Shown here piece by piece: positions 1 through 7,460 of a stretch of DNA of 64,000 bases (position 1 is the first letter of the stretch; the number at the start of each line of letters is the position of its first letter). Source of the stretch: Gordonia rubripertincta (GTDB lineage Bacteria > Actinomycetota > Actinomycetes > Mycobacteriales > Mycobacteriaceae); contig NZ_CP136136.1 in the NCBI RefSeq assembly GCF_038024875.1, positions 1,736,001-1,800,000 on the forward strand, in the 5' to 3' direction. The translations under genes and the position numbers were made by a program. The notes beneath the pieces are model-generated. The model saw only the letters and a list, made by a program, of their open reading frames with translations. It did not search any database and was not told the DNA's origin.

Positions 1-1108
1 TGGTGCCACCGAAGATCGTCTGGATGCGGGCATCGGTGTAGGCGCGGGCCACGCGGTACTCGTTCATGTAGCCGTAGCCGCCGTGGAGCTGCAGGCAGCT
101 GTCGATGACACGCTTGGCGAGCTCGGTGCACCACCACTTGTTCTTGGAGGCGTCGATGGCGTCGAGTTCACCGTCGAGCACCCCCTGGAGGCAGCGATCG
201 ATGTAGACCTCGGCGATATCCAGCTCGGTGGCCATCTCGGCAAGCGTGAAGCGGTTCGCCTGGAAGGTGCCGATGGGACGACCGAATGCCTTGCGGTCCT
301 TGGTGTACTGCAGGGTCTCCTCGAAGATCGCGCGTGCACCGGCGATCGCGCCGATGCCGATCGACAGACGCTCGGACGGCAGGTTCTGCATCAGGTGGTA
401 GAAGCCCATGCCCTCCTGGCCGAGCAGGTTCTCGACCGGGACGCGCACGTTGTTGAAGTGCAGCTCGGCGGTGTCCTGCGCCTTCAGTCCCATCTTGTCG
501 AGCTTGCGGCCGCGCTCGAAGCCCTCCATGCCGCGCTCGACGACCAGCAGCGAGAACGCCTTGTGGCCGGCCGCGGGGTCCGGGTTGGTGCGGCACACGA
601 CCACGACGAGGTCGGAGTTGATGCCCGACGAGATGAAGGTCTTGTTGCCGTTGAGGACGTAGTGATCACCCTCCAGCTTCGCCGAGGTCTTGATCCCGGC
701 GAGGTCCGAACCGGCGCCCGGCTCGGTCATCGCGACGGCGAGGATCGTCTCACCGGTGGCAATGCCCGGCATCCAGCGCTTCTTCTGCTCGTCGTTGGCC
801 AGGTGGACGAAGTACGGTGCGACGACGTCGTTCTGGAGGCTGAGGCCGGGAGCCGCGCCGTCGAACTTGGCGAACTCCTCGACGACGACCGCGTTGAAGC
901 GGAAGTCGTCCATCGCGCCGCCGCCGCCGTACTCCTCCGGGATGTTGAAGCCCAGGAGACCGGCGTCGCCGGCCTTCTTGAAGATCTCACGGTCGACCTG
1001 ACCGGCCTTGGTCCATTCCTCGTTGTACGGACCGCACTCGCGGATCAGGAAGTTGCGCGCGGTTTCCCGCAGGGCCTCGTGCTCGTCTTCGAAGATCTTG
1101 CGCTTCAT
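1..1108 (-). CDS. Acyl-CoA dehydrogenase (3' end outside window)
   Basis: This FAD-dependent acyl-CoA dehydrogenase would oxidise an acyl-CoA to the 2-enoyl-CoA in beta-oxidation or a related catabolic route. The reading frame starts at the ATG ending at 1108 (MKRKIFEDEHEALRETARNF) and stays open to the window edge, so about 369 residues are visible and the C-terminus is missing. Family signatures are the flavin/substrate loop AMTEPGAGSDLAGIKT near residue 130, the FISSG segment, and the C-terminal LHGGYGYMNEYRVARAY with the usual Arg/Tyr pattern. A TetR gene lies 34 bp upstream on the same strand, so the two are probably co-transcribed. The substrate cannot be told from sequence alone. Confidence 0.9.
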   Translation of the reverse strand, partial: MKRKIFEDEHEALRETARNFLIRECGPYNEEWTKAGQVDREIFKKAGDAGLLGFNIPEEYGGGGAMDDFRFNAVVVEEFAKFDGAAPGLSLQNDVVAPYFVHLANDEQKKRWMPGIATGETILAVAMTEPGAGSDLAGIKTSAKLEGDHYVLNGNKTFISSGINSDLVVVVCRTNPDPAAGHKAFSLLVVERGMEGFERGRKLDKMGLKAQDTAELHFNNVRVPVENLLGQEGMGFYHLMQNLPSERLSIGIGAIAGARAIFEETLQYTKDRKAFGRPIGTFQANRFTLAEMATELDIAEVYIDRCLQGVLDGELDAIDASKNKWWCTELAKRVIDSCLQLHGGYGYMNEYRVARAYTDARIQTIFGGT

Positions 1109-1141
1109 GGATTTCCCTTTCGTGGACCGTAATTCGTTGTG

Positions 1142-1807
1142 TCAGTTGTTGTTCGCGCCCTGCGCACCCACGACCCGCAGTGCGATCTCGGCGTAGGACG
1201 CCGCGACCTCTGCGGGTGTGCGAGCACCGGACGGGCGGTACCAGGTGGTGACCGCCTGGCAGGCGCCGAAGAGATAGCGCAGGACGTCTTTTGCGTCCTG
1301 GTCGAATCGGAACTCGCCCGAGTCCAGGCCTGCCTGGATGACGTCGGCGAGCATGTTCTCGGTCTCGGTCCGCATCGCGATGTAGGGCTCGCGGCGCGGG
1401 TCCTCCGGGTCGAGATGGCGGAACTCGCTTGCGACACTGGCCAGCTCGAGATCGCTGGTCATGTGCAGAACGATGGACTCGATCGCGTTCGACAGCTTCT
1501 CGCTCGGCGTGCGCCCTTCCTCGATCGCTGCTCCGACCCAGGCGAGGACCGACGTCATCGCGGCTTCGAGCAACTCCACGAGGATGCCGAGCTTGTTGTC
1601 GTGGTGGTAATAGAGGGTCGGCAGGGACACCCCGGCGCGCGACGCGATGTCGCGGATCGAGGTTCCGTGGAACCCGCGCTCATAGAACGCGCGCTTCGCC
1701 GCGACCAGGGTCGTCGGCAGCGGTACCGGCTCGCGCCGTCGCCAGTCCAATCCCTCGGTGTCGACCGTGAACCGTTTTCCGGCAGCGGCTTTCGCTGAGT
1801 CAGACAC
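1142..1807 (-). CDS. TetR-family transcriptional regulator
   Basis: A one-component repressor with an N-terminal helix-turn-helix (SIRDIASRAGVSLPTLYYHH) and a ligand-binding C-terminal half containing YRPSGARTPAEVAASYAEIA. The GTG at 1807 (VSDSAKAAAGKRF) gives a normal length of about 221 residues. The frame is also open to an ATG at 1891, which would sit right against the palindrome at 1898. It precedes the acyl-CoA dehydrogenase on the same strand, and the pair resembles fatty-acid or steroid catabolic regulons in actinobacteria. Autoregulation through that palindrome is an inference. Confidence 0.85.
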   Translation of the reverse strand: MSDSAKAAAGKRFTVDTEGLDWRRREPVPLPTTLVAAKRAFYERGFHGTSIRDIASRAGVSLPTLYYHHDNKLGILVELLEAAMTSVLAWVGAAIEEGRTPSEKLSNAIESIVLHMTSDLELASVASEFRHLDPEDPRREPYIAMRTETENMLADVIQAGLDSGEFRFDQDAKDVLRYLFGACQAVTTWYRPSGARTPAEVAASYAEIALRVVGAQGANNN

Positions 1808-1897
1808 GTTCGATGATCGTGGCTTCGGGCATGGGGGCTTCCTCCGTGTGGTGTCGCGAACCGGTGTGGGACCCAGCATGGCGCCCATCACTTTATC

Positions 1898-1909
1898 TAA
1901 CGATCGTTA
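1898..1909. promoter_or_regulatory. Palindromic operator TAACGATCGTTA
   Basis: A perfect 12-bp palindrome in an AT-rich patch directly upstream of the TetR gene. TAACG/CGTTA half-sites are typical of TetR-family operators, so this is probably the autoregulatory site for the TetR-dehydrogenase unit. No divergent gene uses it, because the next gene upstream is on the same strand. Confidence 0.6.
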
Positions 1910-1973
1910 TACAGTTTTTAGCACGCATCTGTCCGGCGAATCAACAGGTGCGGTGGGATTCGAATAGGACAAT

Positions 1974-2004
1974 GCCCCCGTCCCGTCGAGAACGGGGCGA
2001 GGGC
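1974..2004 (-). terminator. Hairpin after the monooxygenase gene
   Basis: Inverted arms at 1974-1986 and 1992-2004 form a GC-rich 13-bp stem with one mismatch and a 5-nt loop. It lies just past the stop of the 2022-2342 gene on the minus strand. There is no U-tract, which is common in high-GC actinobacteria. Confidence 0.55.
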
Positions 2005-2021
2005 GTCGTCGGTTCAGCAGG

Positions 2022-2342
2022 TCAGATCGCGCCCTTGTCGGCGTCACCGGCGGGAACGGGGGAGAACGTCTTCACGTCCAGCGGGCCGGCCAGCAGCGGC
2101 CCGATCTTCTTGCCGAGTTCGGTCAGCGCCGGTGCGCCACCATGGGTGGCCAGCGCGTCGAAGGACTCCCAGCGCTCGATCATGACCAGGTCGGTCGAGT
2201 CGCCGGTGGCCTCGTGCAGGGCGTACTTGCCGCAGCCGGGCTCGCCGTGCACCTGGGGGATCGCGGCCAGCACCGCGTCGCGGACGGCCTGCTCCTCGCC
2301 GGGCTTCGGCGAGATGGTGGCGACGACGATCACTTCGGACAT
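2022..2342 (-). CDS. Putative quinol monooxygenase (ABM domain)
   Basis: A 106-residue protein that is a single antibiotic-biosynthesis-monooxygenase fold, like YgiN. It opens with the first strand VIVVATISPKPGEEQAVRDA, and has the central GCGKYALHEA strand and the MIERWESFDALATHGGAPAL segment with the conserved W and H. Such small dimeric proteins oxidise quinols or aromatic polyketides without a metal or flavin cofactor. A good ribosome binding site (GAGGAG) precedes the ATG. It follows the flavin monooxygenase gene by about 90 bp on the same strand, so they may form one unit. Confidence 0.8.
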   Translation of the reverse strand: MSEVIVVATISPKPGEEQAVRDAVLAAIPQVHGEPGCGKYALHEATGDSTDLVMIERWESFDALATHGGAPALTELGKKIGPLLAGPLDVKTFSPVPAGDADKGAI

Positions 2343-2432
2343 GGGCGAGTACTCCTCGGGGTGGGGATGGGGATCGCTCGTGACGTTATGGGAGTGCGGT
2401 CGTTCGCGTGGCGAAATCGCCGATGGTCGAAC

Positions 2433-3452
2433 TCAGCGCCAGCCGAGTTCGGGTGCCACGTGGGTGAGGATCGACTCGATGACGTGCGTGTTGTAGTCGA
2501 CGCCGAGCTGGTTGGGCACGGTCAGCAGGAGGGTGTCGGCCGCAGCGATCGCCTCGTCCTCGCGCAGCTGCTCGATGAGCTTGTCCGGCTCGTCGGCGTA
2601 ACTGCGGCCGAACCGAGCCACGCTGTTGTCGATGACGCCCACCTGATCGGACTCGTCGCCACCGCGGCCGAAGTAGGCGCGGTCCCGGTCGTCGACGATC
2701 GCGAAGATGCTGCGGCTCACCGAGACCCGCGGCTCGTGCGGGTGGCCGGCATCGGCCCAGGCCTTTCGGAATCGCTGGATCTGTTCGGCCTGCAGCTGGT
2801 GGAACGGCACGCCGGTGTCCTCGGTCAGCAGGGTCGACGACATCAGGTTCATGCCCTGCTGCGCAGTCCATTCGGCGGTCGCACGGGTGCCGGCGCCCCA
2901 CCAGATGCGGTCGCGAAGACCGGGCGACTGCGGCTCGATCGGCAACAGGCCGAGCGGGTTCGGGAACATGGGTCGCGGGTTGGGTCGGGCGAAGCCGCCG
3001 CCCTCGATGACGCGGAGGAACACCTCGGTGTGCTGACGGGCCATGTCCGCGTCGGTGGAACCTTCCGGCGGGACGTAGCCGAAGTACTTGTAGCCCTCGA
3101 TGACCTGCTCGGGCGATCCACGGCTGATGCCGAGCTGCAGGCGCCCGCCGGCGATGAGGTCGGCCGCCCCGGCGTCCTCGGCCATGTACAGCGGGTTCTC
3201 GTAGCGCATGTCGATGACGCCGGTGCCGATCTCGATGCGGCTGGTCTTGGCGCCGACCGCCGACAGGAGCGGGAACGGCGACGCCAGCTGTCGCGCGAAG
3301 TGGTGAACCCGGAAGTACGCGCCGTCGGTGCCCAGTTCCTCGGCGGCCACGGCGAGGTCGATCGACTGCAGCAGCGTGTCGGCGGCCGTCCGGACCTGCG
3401 ATCCGGGCGACTCCGACCAGTGACCGAACGACAGGAAACCGATCTTCTTCAT
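2433..3452 (-). CDS. LLM-class flavin-dependent oxidoreductase
   Basis: A 339-residue luciferase-like monooxygenase with a TIM-barrel start (MKKIGFLSFGHWSE), the RVHHFARQLASPFPLL segment typical of bacterial luciferase-like proteins, IEIGTGVIDMRYENPLYMAEDA and the RLQLGISRGSPEQV phosphate/flavin loop. These enzymes use FMNH2 (some families F420) to oxygenate aldehydes, ketones or aromatics. The TetR gene upstream on the same strand and the ABM gene downstream suggest a small regulated oxidative unit. The substrate is unknown. Confidence 0.85.
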   Translation of the reverse strand: MKKIGFLSFGHWSESPGSQVRTAADTLLQSIDLAVAAEELGTDGAYFRVHHFARQLASPFPLLSAVGAKTSRIEIGTGVIDMRYENPLYMAEDAGAADLIAGGRLQLGISRGSPEQVIEGYKYFGYVPPEGSTDADMARQHTEVFLRVIEGGGFARPNPRPMFPNPLGLLPIEPQSPGLRDRIWWGAGTRATAEWTAQQGMNLMSSTLLTEDTGVPFHQLQAEQIQRFRKAWADAGHPHEPRVSVSRSIFAIVDDRDRAYFGRGGDESDQVGVIDNSVARFGRSYADEPDKLIEQLREDEAIAAADTLLLTVPNQLGVDYNTHVIESILTHVAPELGWR

Positions 3453-3464
3453 GATCGGTAAATG

Positions 3465-3482
3465 AAACCACGGTCCGTTTTG
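3465..3482. promoter_or_regulatory. Candidate TetR operator before the LLM gene
   Basis: The core ACGGTCCGT (3470-3478) is symmetric about its central base. It is flanked by AAAC on one side and GTTT on the other, 18-30 bp upstream of the LLM start. It lies between the TetR gene and the LLM gene and is therefore the likely binding site. No promoter elements are clear. Confidence 0.35.
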
Positions 3483-3512
3483 TTCCCGGGTGCCCGGGTG
3501 CGGCGCGGCAGG

Positions 3513-4124
3513 TCAGTCGCGGGCGTCCACCGGCGTCTGGGTTCGACCGTCCGTCGTCACGATCTGGCCGTCGCGATGCCTTCGGCCCGCATCCGCGAGG
3601 GACGTGATGAACTGCTCGGCCGCCCACCGGAGGGCCTCACGGTCCTCGGGGAGAGTGGTCTGTTCGTATCCGGTGAGAACGAAGTTGGCCCAGCTCGAGT
3701 ACCGATGAGCGGCGACCCGGTCGTCGAGTAGTTCCATGGCGAGGTCGAAGACGACATCGTAGCGTGCGCGGTCGGCTGCCTCCTGCACCTCGCGGACGTC
3801 CGGATCCATCGCCGCCCACGTGCGGATCGCGGCCTCCGCGTCGTGGGGGAGGGACACCGCGAACTCGATGAGCTCGATCATCCGGCGCAGCGGATCAGGC
3901 ACGGACTGAACCGCCGCGACCTCAACCTGGGTGCGCGAGTCCAGCCAGTGGTCGATCAACTGGGTGGTGTAGTCCGACCAGTTCTTGAAGAAGTGATAGA
4001 ACGAGCCGGTGGTGACCCCGAGTCGGTTGCACACCTCGGACAGCTTCAAGGCGCTGTAGCCCGAATCAGCGAGGACGGCGAGGCCGGTCTCCAGATACAA
4101 CTCCCGGGTTGTCGTGTCTCCCAT
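3513..4124 (-). CDS. TetR-family transcriptional regulator
   Basis: About 203 residues when started at the ATG ending at 4124 (MGDTTTRELYLETGLAVLAD). The longer frame to 4232 has a poor, basic N-terminus and is unlikely. The DNA-binding helix-turn-helix is LKLSEVCNRLGVTTGSFYHF. The ligand domain follows, with DPDVREVQEAADRARYDVVF. It is upstream of and co-directional with the luciferase-like oxidoreductase gene and is its probable regulator. Confidence 0.85.
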   Translation of the reverse strand: MGDTTTRELYLETGLAVLADSGYSALKLSEVCNRLGVTTGSFYHFFKNWSDYTTQLIDHWLDSRTQVEVAAVQSVPDPLRRMIELIEFAVSLPHDAEAAIRTWAAMDPDVREVQEAADRARYDVVFDLAMELLDDRVAAHRYSSWANFVLTGYEQTTLPEDREALRWAAEQFITSLADAGRRHRDGQIVTTDGRTQTPVDARD

Positions 4125-4205
4125 GCGGCCACCGTATCCAAGAACACGGCGGGAGGGATGCCGTCGCTGTGCCGTGTTCGTGGTGCGGCGGCACGAAGAT
4201 GCGCA

Positions 4206-4255
4206 ATGGGCCGGGACCCGGACGAGGATCACCCGTCGACGCGGTCCCGGCCCAT
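4206..4255 (-). terminator. Terminator hairpin after leuA
   Basis: The arms at 4206-4218 and 4243-4255 are perfectly complementary over 13 bp (ATGGGCCGGGACC). The loop itself contains a small GACG/CGTC stem. It lies about 40 bp past the leuA stop and probably ends that transcript. Confidence 0.6.
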
Positions 4256-4295
4256 CAACCGGATACGTATTCGATTGTTCGCTACCCGAGGGCCG

Positions 4296-6146
4296 TTACG
4301 GGGCCCAGGTCCGCGGGGCGGTCTCGGCCTCGGCGGGCGGGGTCGAAGTGACGCGGTAGGCGCGGTTCACCGCGGAGACCACGGCTCGGAGGCTGGCGGT
4401 GGTGATCGACGACGCCACGCCGACACCCCAGACGGTTTCGCCGTTGACCTCGGTCTCGACGTACGCCGCAGCGCTGGCGTCGCCGCCGGCGGTCAGGGCG
4501 TGCTCGCTGTAGTCCAGGACCCGGACCTCGTAGCCGACGGTGCCCAGGGCGTCGACGAAGGCGGCCAGCGGACCGTTGCCCGATCCGGTGATCTCGCGCT
4601 CGTTGCCCTCGATCTTCACCACCGCGGTGATGTGGTCCTCGCCGCCGTCGACCTCGGCTGCGTCGACCTTCTGGCGGATGCGTTCCAGCGGCCAGACCGG
4701 GTGCAGGTAGTTCTGGGCGAAGACGTCCCACATCTCCTTGGGATTGACCTCGCCGCCCTCGCCGTCGGTGATCTTCTGGATCTCGCGGCTGAACTCGATC
4801 TGCAGACGACGCGGCAGGTTCATGCCGTGGTCGGCCTTCATGATGTAGGCGACGCCACCCTTGCCGGACTGGCTGTTCACGCGGATGACCGCTTCGTAGC
4901 TGCGGCCGACGTCCTTGGGGTCGATCGGCAGATACGGGACCGCCCAGATGATGTCGTCGACGTCGGAATCGGCGTCGTCGGCGTCGTACTTCATCTGGTC
5001 GAGGCCCTTGTTGATGGCGTCCTGGTGGCTGCCGGAGAAGGCGGTGAAGACCAGATCGCCGCCGTACGGATGGCGCTCGGGGACGTTCAGCTGGTTGCAG
5101 TACTCGACGGTGCGACGGATCTCGTCGATGTCGGAGAAGCTGATCTGCGGGTCGACGCCGCGGCTGAACATGTTCATGCCCAGGGTCACCAGGCACACGT
5201 TGCCGGTGCGCTCACCGTTGCCGAACAGGCAGCCCTCGATGCGGTCGGCACCGGCCTGGAAGCCCAGTTCGGCTGCGGCGACACCGGTTCCGCGGTCGTT
5301 GTGGGGGTGCAGGCTCAGGATGATCGAGTCGCGGCGCGCCAGGTTGCGGTGCATCCACTCGATCGAGTCGGCGTATACGTTCGGCGTGGCCATCTCGACG
5401 GTGGCGGGCAGGTTGACGATCATCGGCTTCTCGGGAGTGGGCGCGATGATCTCGGTGACCGCGTCGACGACCTCCTTGGCGAAGCTCAGCTCGGTGCCCG
5501 TGTAGGACTCCGGCGAGTACTCGTAGCGCCAGTTGGTGTCGGGGTAGTTCTTCTCCACCTCGAGCACCTTGTGGGCGGCGTCGGTGGCGATCTTGATGAT
5601 GGCCGGCTTGTCGGCACGGAAGACCACGCGGCGCTGCAGAACCGAGGTCGAGTTGTAGAAGTGGACGATGACGTTCGCGGCACCGCGGCAGGCCTCGAAG
5701 GTGCGCTCGATCAGTTCCTCGCGGCACTGCGTCAGTACCTGGATGGTGACGTCGTCGGGGATCGCGTTGTCCTCGATGATCTCGCGGACGAAGTCGTAGT
5801 CGGTCTGGCTCGCCGAGGGGAAGCCGACCTCGATCTCCTTGTAGCCCATGCGAACCAGCAGGTCGAACATGCGACGCTTGCGCGCCGGGCTCATCGGGTC
5901 GATCAGGGCCTGGTTGCCGTCACGCAGGTCGACCGCACACCACAGCGGGGCCTTGGTGATGACTTTGTCGGGCCAGGTGCGGTCCGGCAGCGAGATGGTC
6001 TCGACCTCGTCGGCGAACTGACGGTAACGGTGAACCGGCATTGCGGAATTGCGCTGCGGATTCCATACGGGCTGGTCGGCCGGAATCGGTCCGCTCGGCT
6101 CGACGATTCGGCTGGCGCCGGAAGTGAAGGTATCTGCTGGTGCCAT
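4296..6146 (-). CDS. leuA: 2-isopropylmalate synthase
   Basis: This enzyme condenses acetyl-CoA with 2-ketoisovalerate to give 2-isopropylmalate, the first committed step of leucine synthesis. The 616 residues are normal for the long actinobacterial type. The metal/substrate motif LWCAVDLRDGNQAL lies at about residues 68-81, the HPHNDRGTG metal ligands lie mid-domain, and GCLFGNGERTGN follows. A C-terminal LeuA regulatory domain (about residues 470-600, with GNGPLAAFVDALG) would carry leucine feedback control. A leucine-rich leader peptide and hairpin upstream suggest attenuation as well. leuA near ask-asd is also seen in M. tuberculosis (Rv3710, Rv3709c, Rv3708c). Confidence 0.97.
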   Translation of the reverse strand: MAPADTFTSGASRIVEPSGPIPADQPVWNPQRNSAMPVHRYRQFADEVETISLPDRTWPDKVITKAPLWCAVDLRDGNQALIDPMSPARKRRMFDLLVRMGYKEIEVGFPSASQTDYDFVREIIEDNAIPDDVTIQVLTQCREELIERTFEACRGAANVIVHFYNSTSVLQRRVVFRADKPAIIKIATDAAHKVLEVEKNYPDTNWRYEYSPESYTGTELSFAKEVVDAVTEIIAPTPEKPMIVNLPATVEMATPNVYADSIEWMHRNLARRDSIILSLHPHNDRGTGVAAAELGFQAGADRIEGCLFGNGERTGNVCLVTLGMNMFSRGVDPQISFSDIDEIRRTVEYCNQLNVPERHPYGGDLVFTAFSGSHQDAINKGLDQMKYDADDADSDVDDIIWAVPYLPIDPKDVGRSYEAVIRVNSQSGKGGVAYIMKADHGMNLPRRLQIEFSREIQKITDGEGGEVNPKEMWDVFAQNYLHPVWPLERIRQKVDAAEVDGGEDHITAVVKIEGNEREITGSGNGPLAAFVDALGTVGYEVRVLDYSEHALTAGGDASAAAYVETEVNGETVWGVGVASSITTASLRAVVSAVNRAYRVTSTPPAEAETAPRTWAP

Positions 6147-6198
6147 GAGTGGTCATTCTCCGTGTCTGGAAGGAAAGTGACCGGCGCGTGATTGGGCC

Positions 6199-6236
6199 CC
6201 GCGACGGAGGGCCGGTCGTGTCAGACCCCGCCGCGG
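6199..6236 (-). promoter_or_regulatory. leuA leader hairpin (candidate attenuator)
   Basis: The arms CCGCGaCGGaGGG and CCCCGCCGCGG pair imperfectly over about 11 bp. On the minus strand the stem overlaps the 3' half and stop codon of the leucine-rich leader peptide. This arrangement lets ribosome stalling at Leu codons change RNA folding before leuA. A second GC-rich element, GGGCCC, lies just downstream. Confidence 0.5.
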
Positions 6237-6262
6237 CAACCGAGAAGGAGTGCACGCTGCAT
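6221..6262 (-). CDS. leuA leader peptide
   Basis: A 13-residue ORF, MQRALLLGCRGGV, with three consecutive Leu codons (CTC CTT CTC) starts 116 bp before the leuA start codon on the same strand. A GAGGAG sequence lies about 13 nt before its ATG, rather far but usable. Leucine-codon leader peptides before leuA are established in actinobacteria, where low charged tRNA-Leu stalls the ribosome and allows read-through. The position, the Leu run and the overlapping hairpin support this call; no expression can be seen from sequence. Confidence 0.65.
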   Translation of the reverse strand: MQRALLLGCRGGV

Positions 6263-6353
6263 GCGCTTGACTGTACTCCTCGGTGCTATCGGGACCAAAG
6301 GTGCAGGTGACAGCGTATTACTGCGGTTTCATCGAATGGAAGGTGGGGCACTG

Positions 6354-6788
6354 TCAGCGGTCCACGCCGAGGCCGAGGACCTCGTCGTCGAACCTCTGGC
6401 GCGCGGCGTCGATGGCCGGCAGGTGCGTGGCGGCCCACCCCAGGAGCCCGTCGATCGGTTCGCGAACCGTCTTGCCCAACGGTGTGATCCGGTACTCGAC
6501 CGAGACCGGTCGGGTGCTGAGCGTGCGTCGCTCGACGATGCCGTTGCGTTCGAGGCGACGCAGCGTACTGGTGAGCGACTTCTGTGACACCGCCGGGATG
6601 GCGCGGCGCAGTTCGTTGAACCGAGACGGCGCCTCGCACAGTTCGTTCAGCACGCTCAGGGACCACTTGTCCAGGACCTGTCCCAGCAATTCCCGGGACG
6701 CGGCGTCGATGCTCAGTTCGTGGTCGGCCCTCGACGGAGTCGATGTGGGTGCGGTCGACGGTGAGGCGGGTGTAGGGGTTTCGGGCAT
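6354..6788 (-). CDS. HxlR-family transcriptional regulator
   Basis: A winged-helix regulator with the family core DKWSLSVLNELCEAPSRFNE, the recognition part AVSQKSLTSTLRRLERNGIV and the wing VSVEYRITPLGKTV. Started at the ATG ending at 6788 it is 144 residues. The frame also extends to 6833, but that would overlap the divergent promoter. The N-terminal Thr/Pro/Ser stretch (about 22 residues) is low complexity. It is divergent from ridA with only 74 bp between, so it most likely controls that gene and itself. HxlR proteins often sense quinones, aldehydes or thiol stress; the canonical N-terminal Cys is absent here. Confidence 0.88.
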   Translation of the reverse strand: MPETPTPASPSTAPTSTPSRADHELSIDAASRELLGQVLDKWSLSVLNELCEAPSRFNELRRAIPAVSQKSLTSTLRRLERNGIVERRTLSTRPVSVEYRITPLGKTVREPIDGLLGWAATHLPAIDAARQRFDDEVLGLGVDR

Positions 6789-6802
6789 GAGACCTGGTTT
6801 CG

Positions 6803-6840
6803 TTGAAGTAACTGACAGGAACCAAGTATACAAGCGATAC
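6803..6840 (+). promoter_or_regulatory. ridA promoter with overlapping HxlR-type site
   Basis: TTGAAG (6803-6808) and TATACA (6827-6832) are separated by 18 bp, a good sigma-70-like promoter for ridA. The interrupted palindrome GTAT-N7-ATAC at 6826-6840 covers the -10 box, where repressor binding would block initiation. Confidence 0.55.
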
Positions 6841-6862
6841 CTACATAGACCAGGAGGAACTC

Positions 6863-7270
6863 ATGTCCGTCACGCTCTCCAGCCCCGAAGGCATGCTGCC
6901 CGACGCCCCGTACCACCACGTCGCCGTGGGAGTCGGCGCCCGGCACGTGTACGTCGCCGGGCAGGTCGCACACACCGGTGACGGCTCGCCGATCCCGGCC
7001 GATCTCACCGGGCAGGTCGCCCAGGCGCTGCGGAACGTCGCCCGCGGATTGCGAGGCGCGGGCGCCGATTTCGGCGACGTCGTACGTCTGACCGTGTACG
7101 TGACCGACTGGGAGCCGGTGAAGATCGGCGACTTCATGGCCGGGATCGAAGCCGTGGCCGACGAAGTGGGGCTGCCCGTGCCCATGCCGCCGGCCACGCT
7201 GATCGGAGTGCAGGTGCTGTACGAGCCGGAGGTGCTGGTCGAGATCGAGGCGACGGCCGTCGTGGACTGA
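6863..7270 (+). CDS. RidA family protein
   Basis: A 135-residue trimeric YjgF/RidA-type protein that probably hydrolyses reactive enamine/imine intermediates or a related metabolite. Family features are HVYVAGQVAHTGDG near the N-terminus, QVAQALRNVARGLRGAG, and VVRLTVYVTDWEP. The usual C-terminal Arg of the active RidA subgroup is not evident around LIGVQVLYEPEVLVEIEA, so it may belong to an Rid subgroup with another role. It has a strong RBS (AGGAGG). It is divergent from the HxlR gene and followed by a hairpin, so it is monocistronic. Confidence 0.88.
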   Translation: MSVTLSSPEGMLPDAPYHHVAVGVGARHVYVAGQVAHTGDGSPIPADLTGQVAQALRNVARGLRGAGADFGDVVRLTVYVTDWEPVKIGDFMAGIEAVADEVGLPVPMPPATLIGVQVLYEPEVLVEIEATAVVD

Positions 7271-7278
7271 CCCCCACC

Positions 7279-7301
7279 GCACCCCCCTCTTCGGGGGGTG
7301 C
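7279..7301 (+). terminator. Terminator after ridA
   Basis: A perfect 9-bp stem (GCACCCCCC / GGGGGGTGC) with the loop TCTTC, 9 bp past the ridA stop. No T-run follows. Confidence 0.75.
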
Positions 7302-7460
7302 CGCGCGGGGGCGGCCACGGCGAATCTATGACATGCATCTCACCTGGGTTGCGGAGTGATCGAACTCATTCCCGGCAAGGAGGGTGTACGGGCTTCGTGC
7401 CCGGTCTTCGACAGAGCCGCTCAACCACGACGCGGCCGCCTGCACAGAAGGACGACGCCA

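Noticed and set aside
2142..3461. Long plus-strand ORF opposite the LLM and monooxygenase genes
   Set aside because: It is an antisense shadow of GC-rich coding sequence; the minus-strand proteins have clear family motifs.
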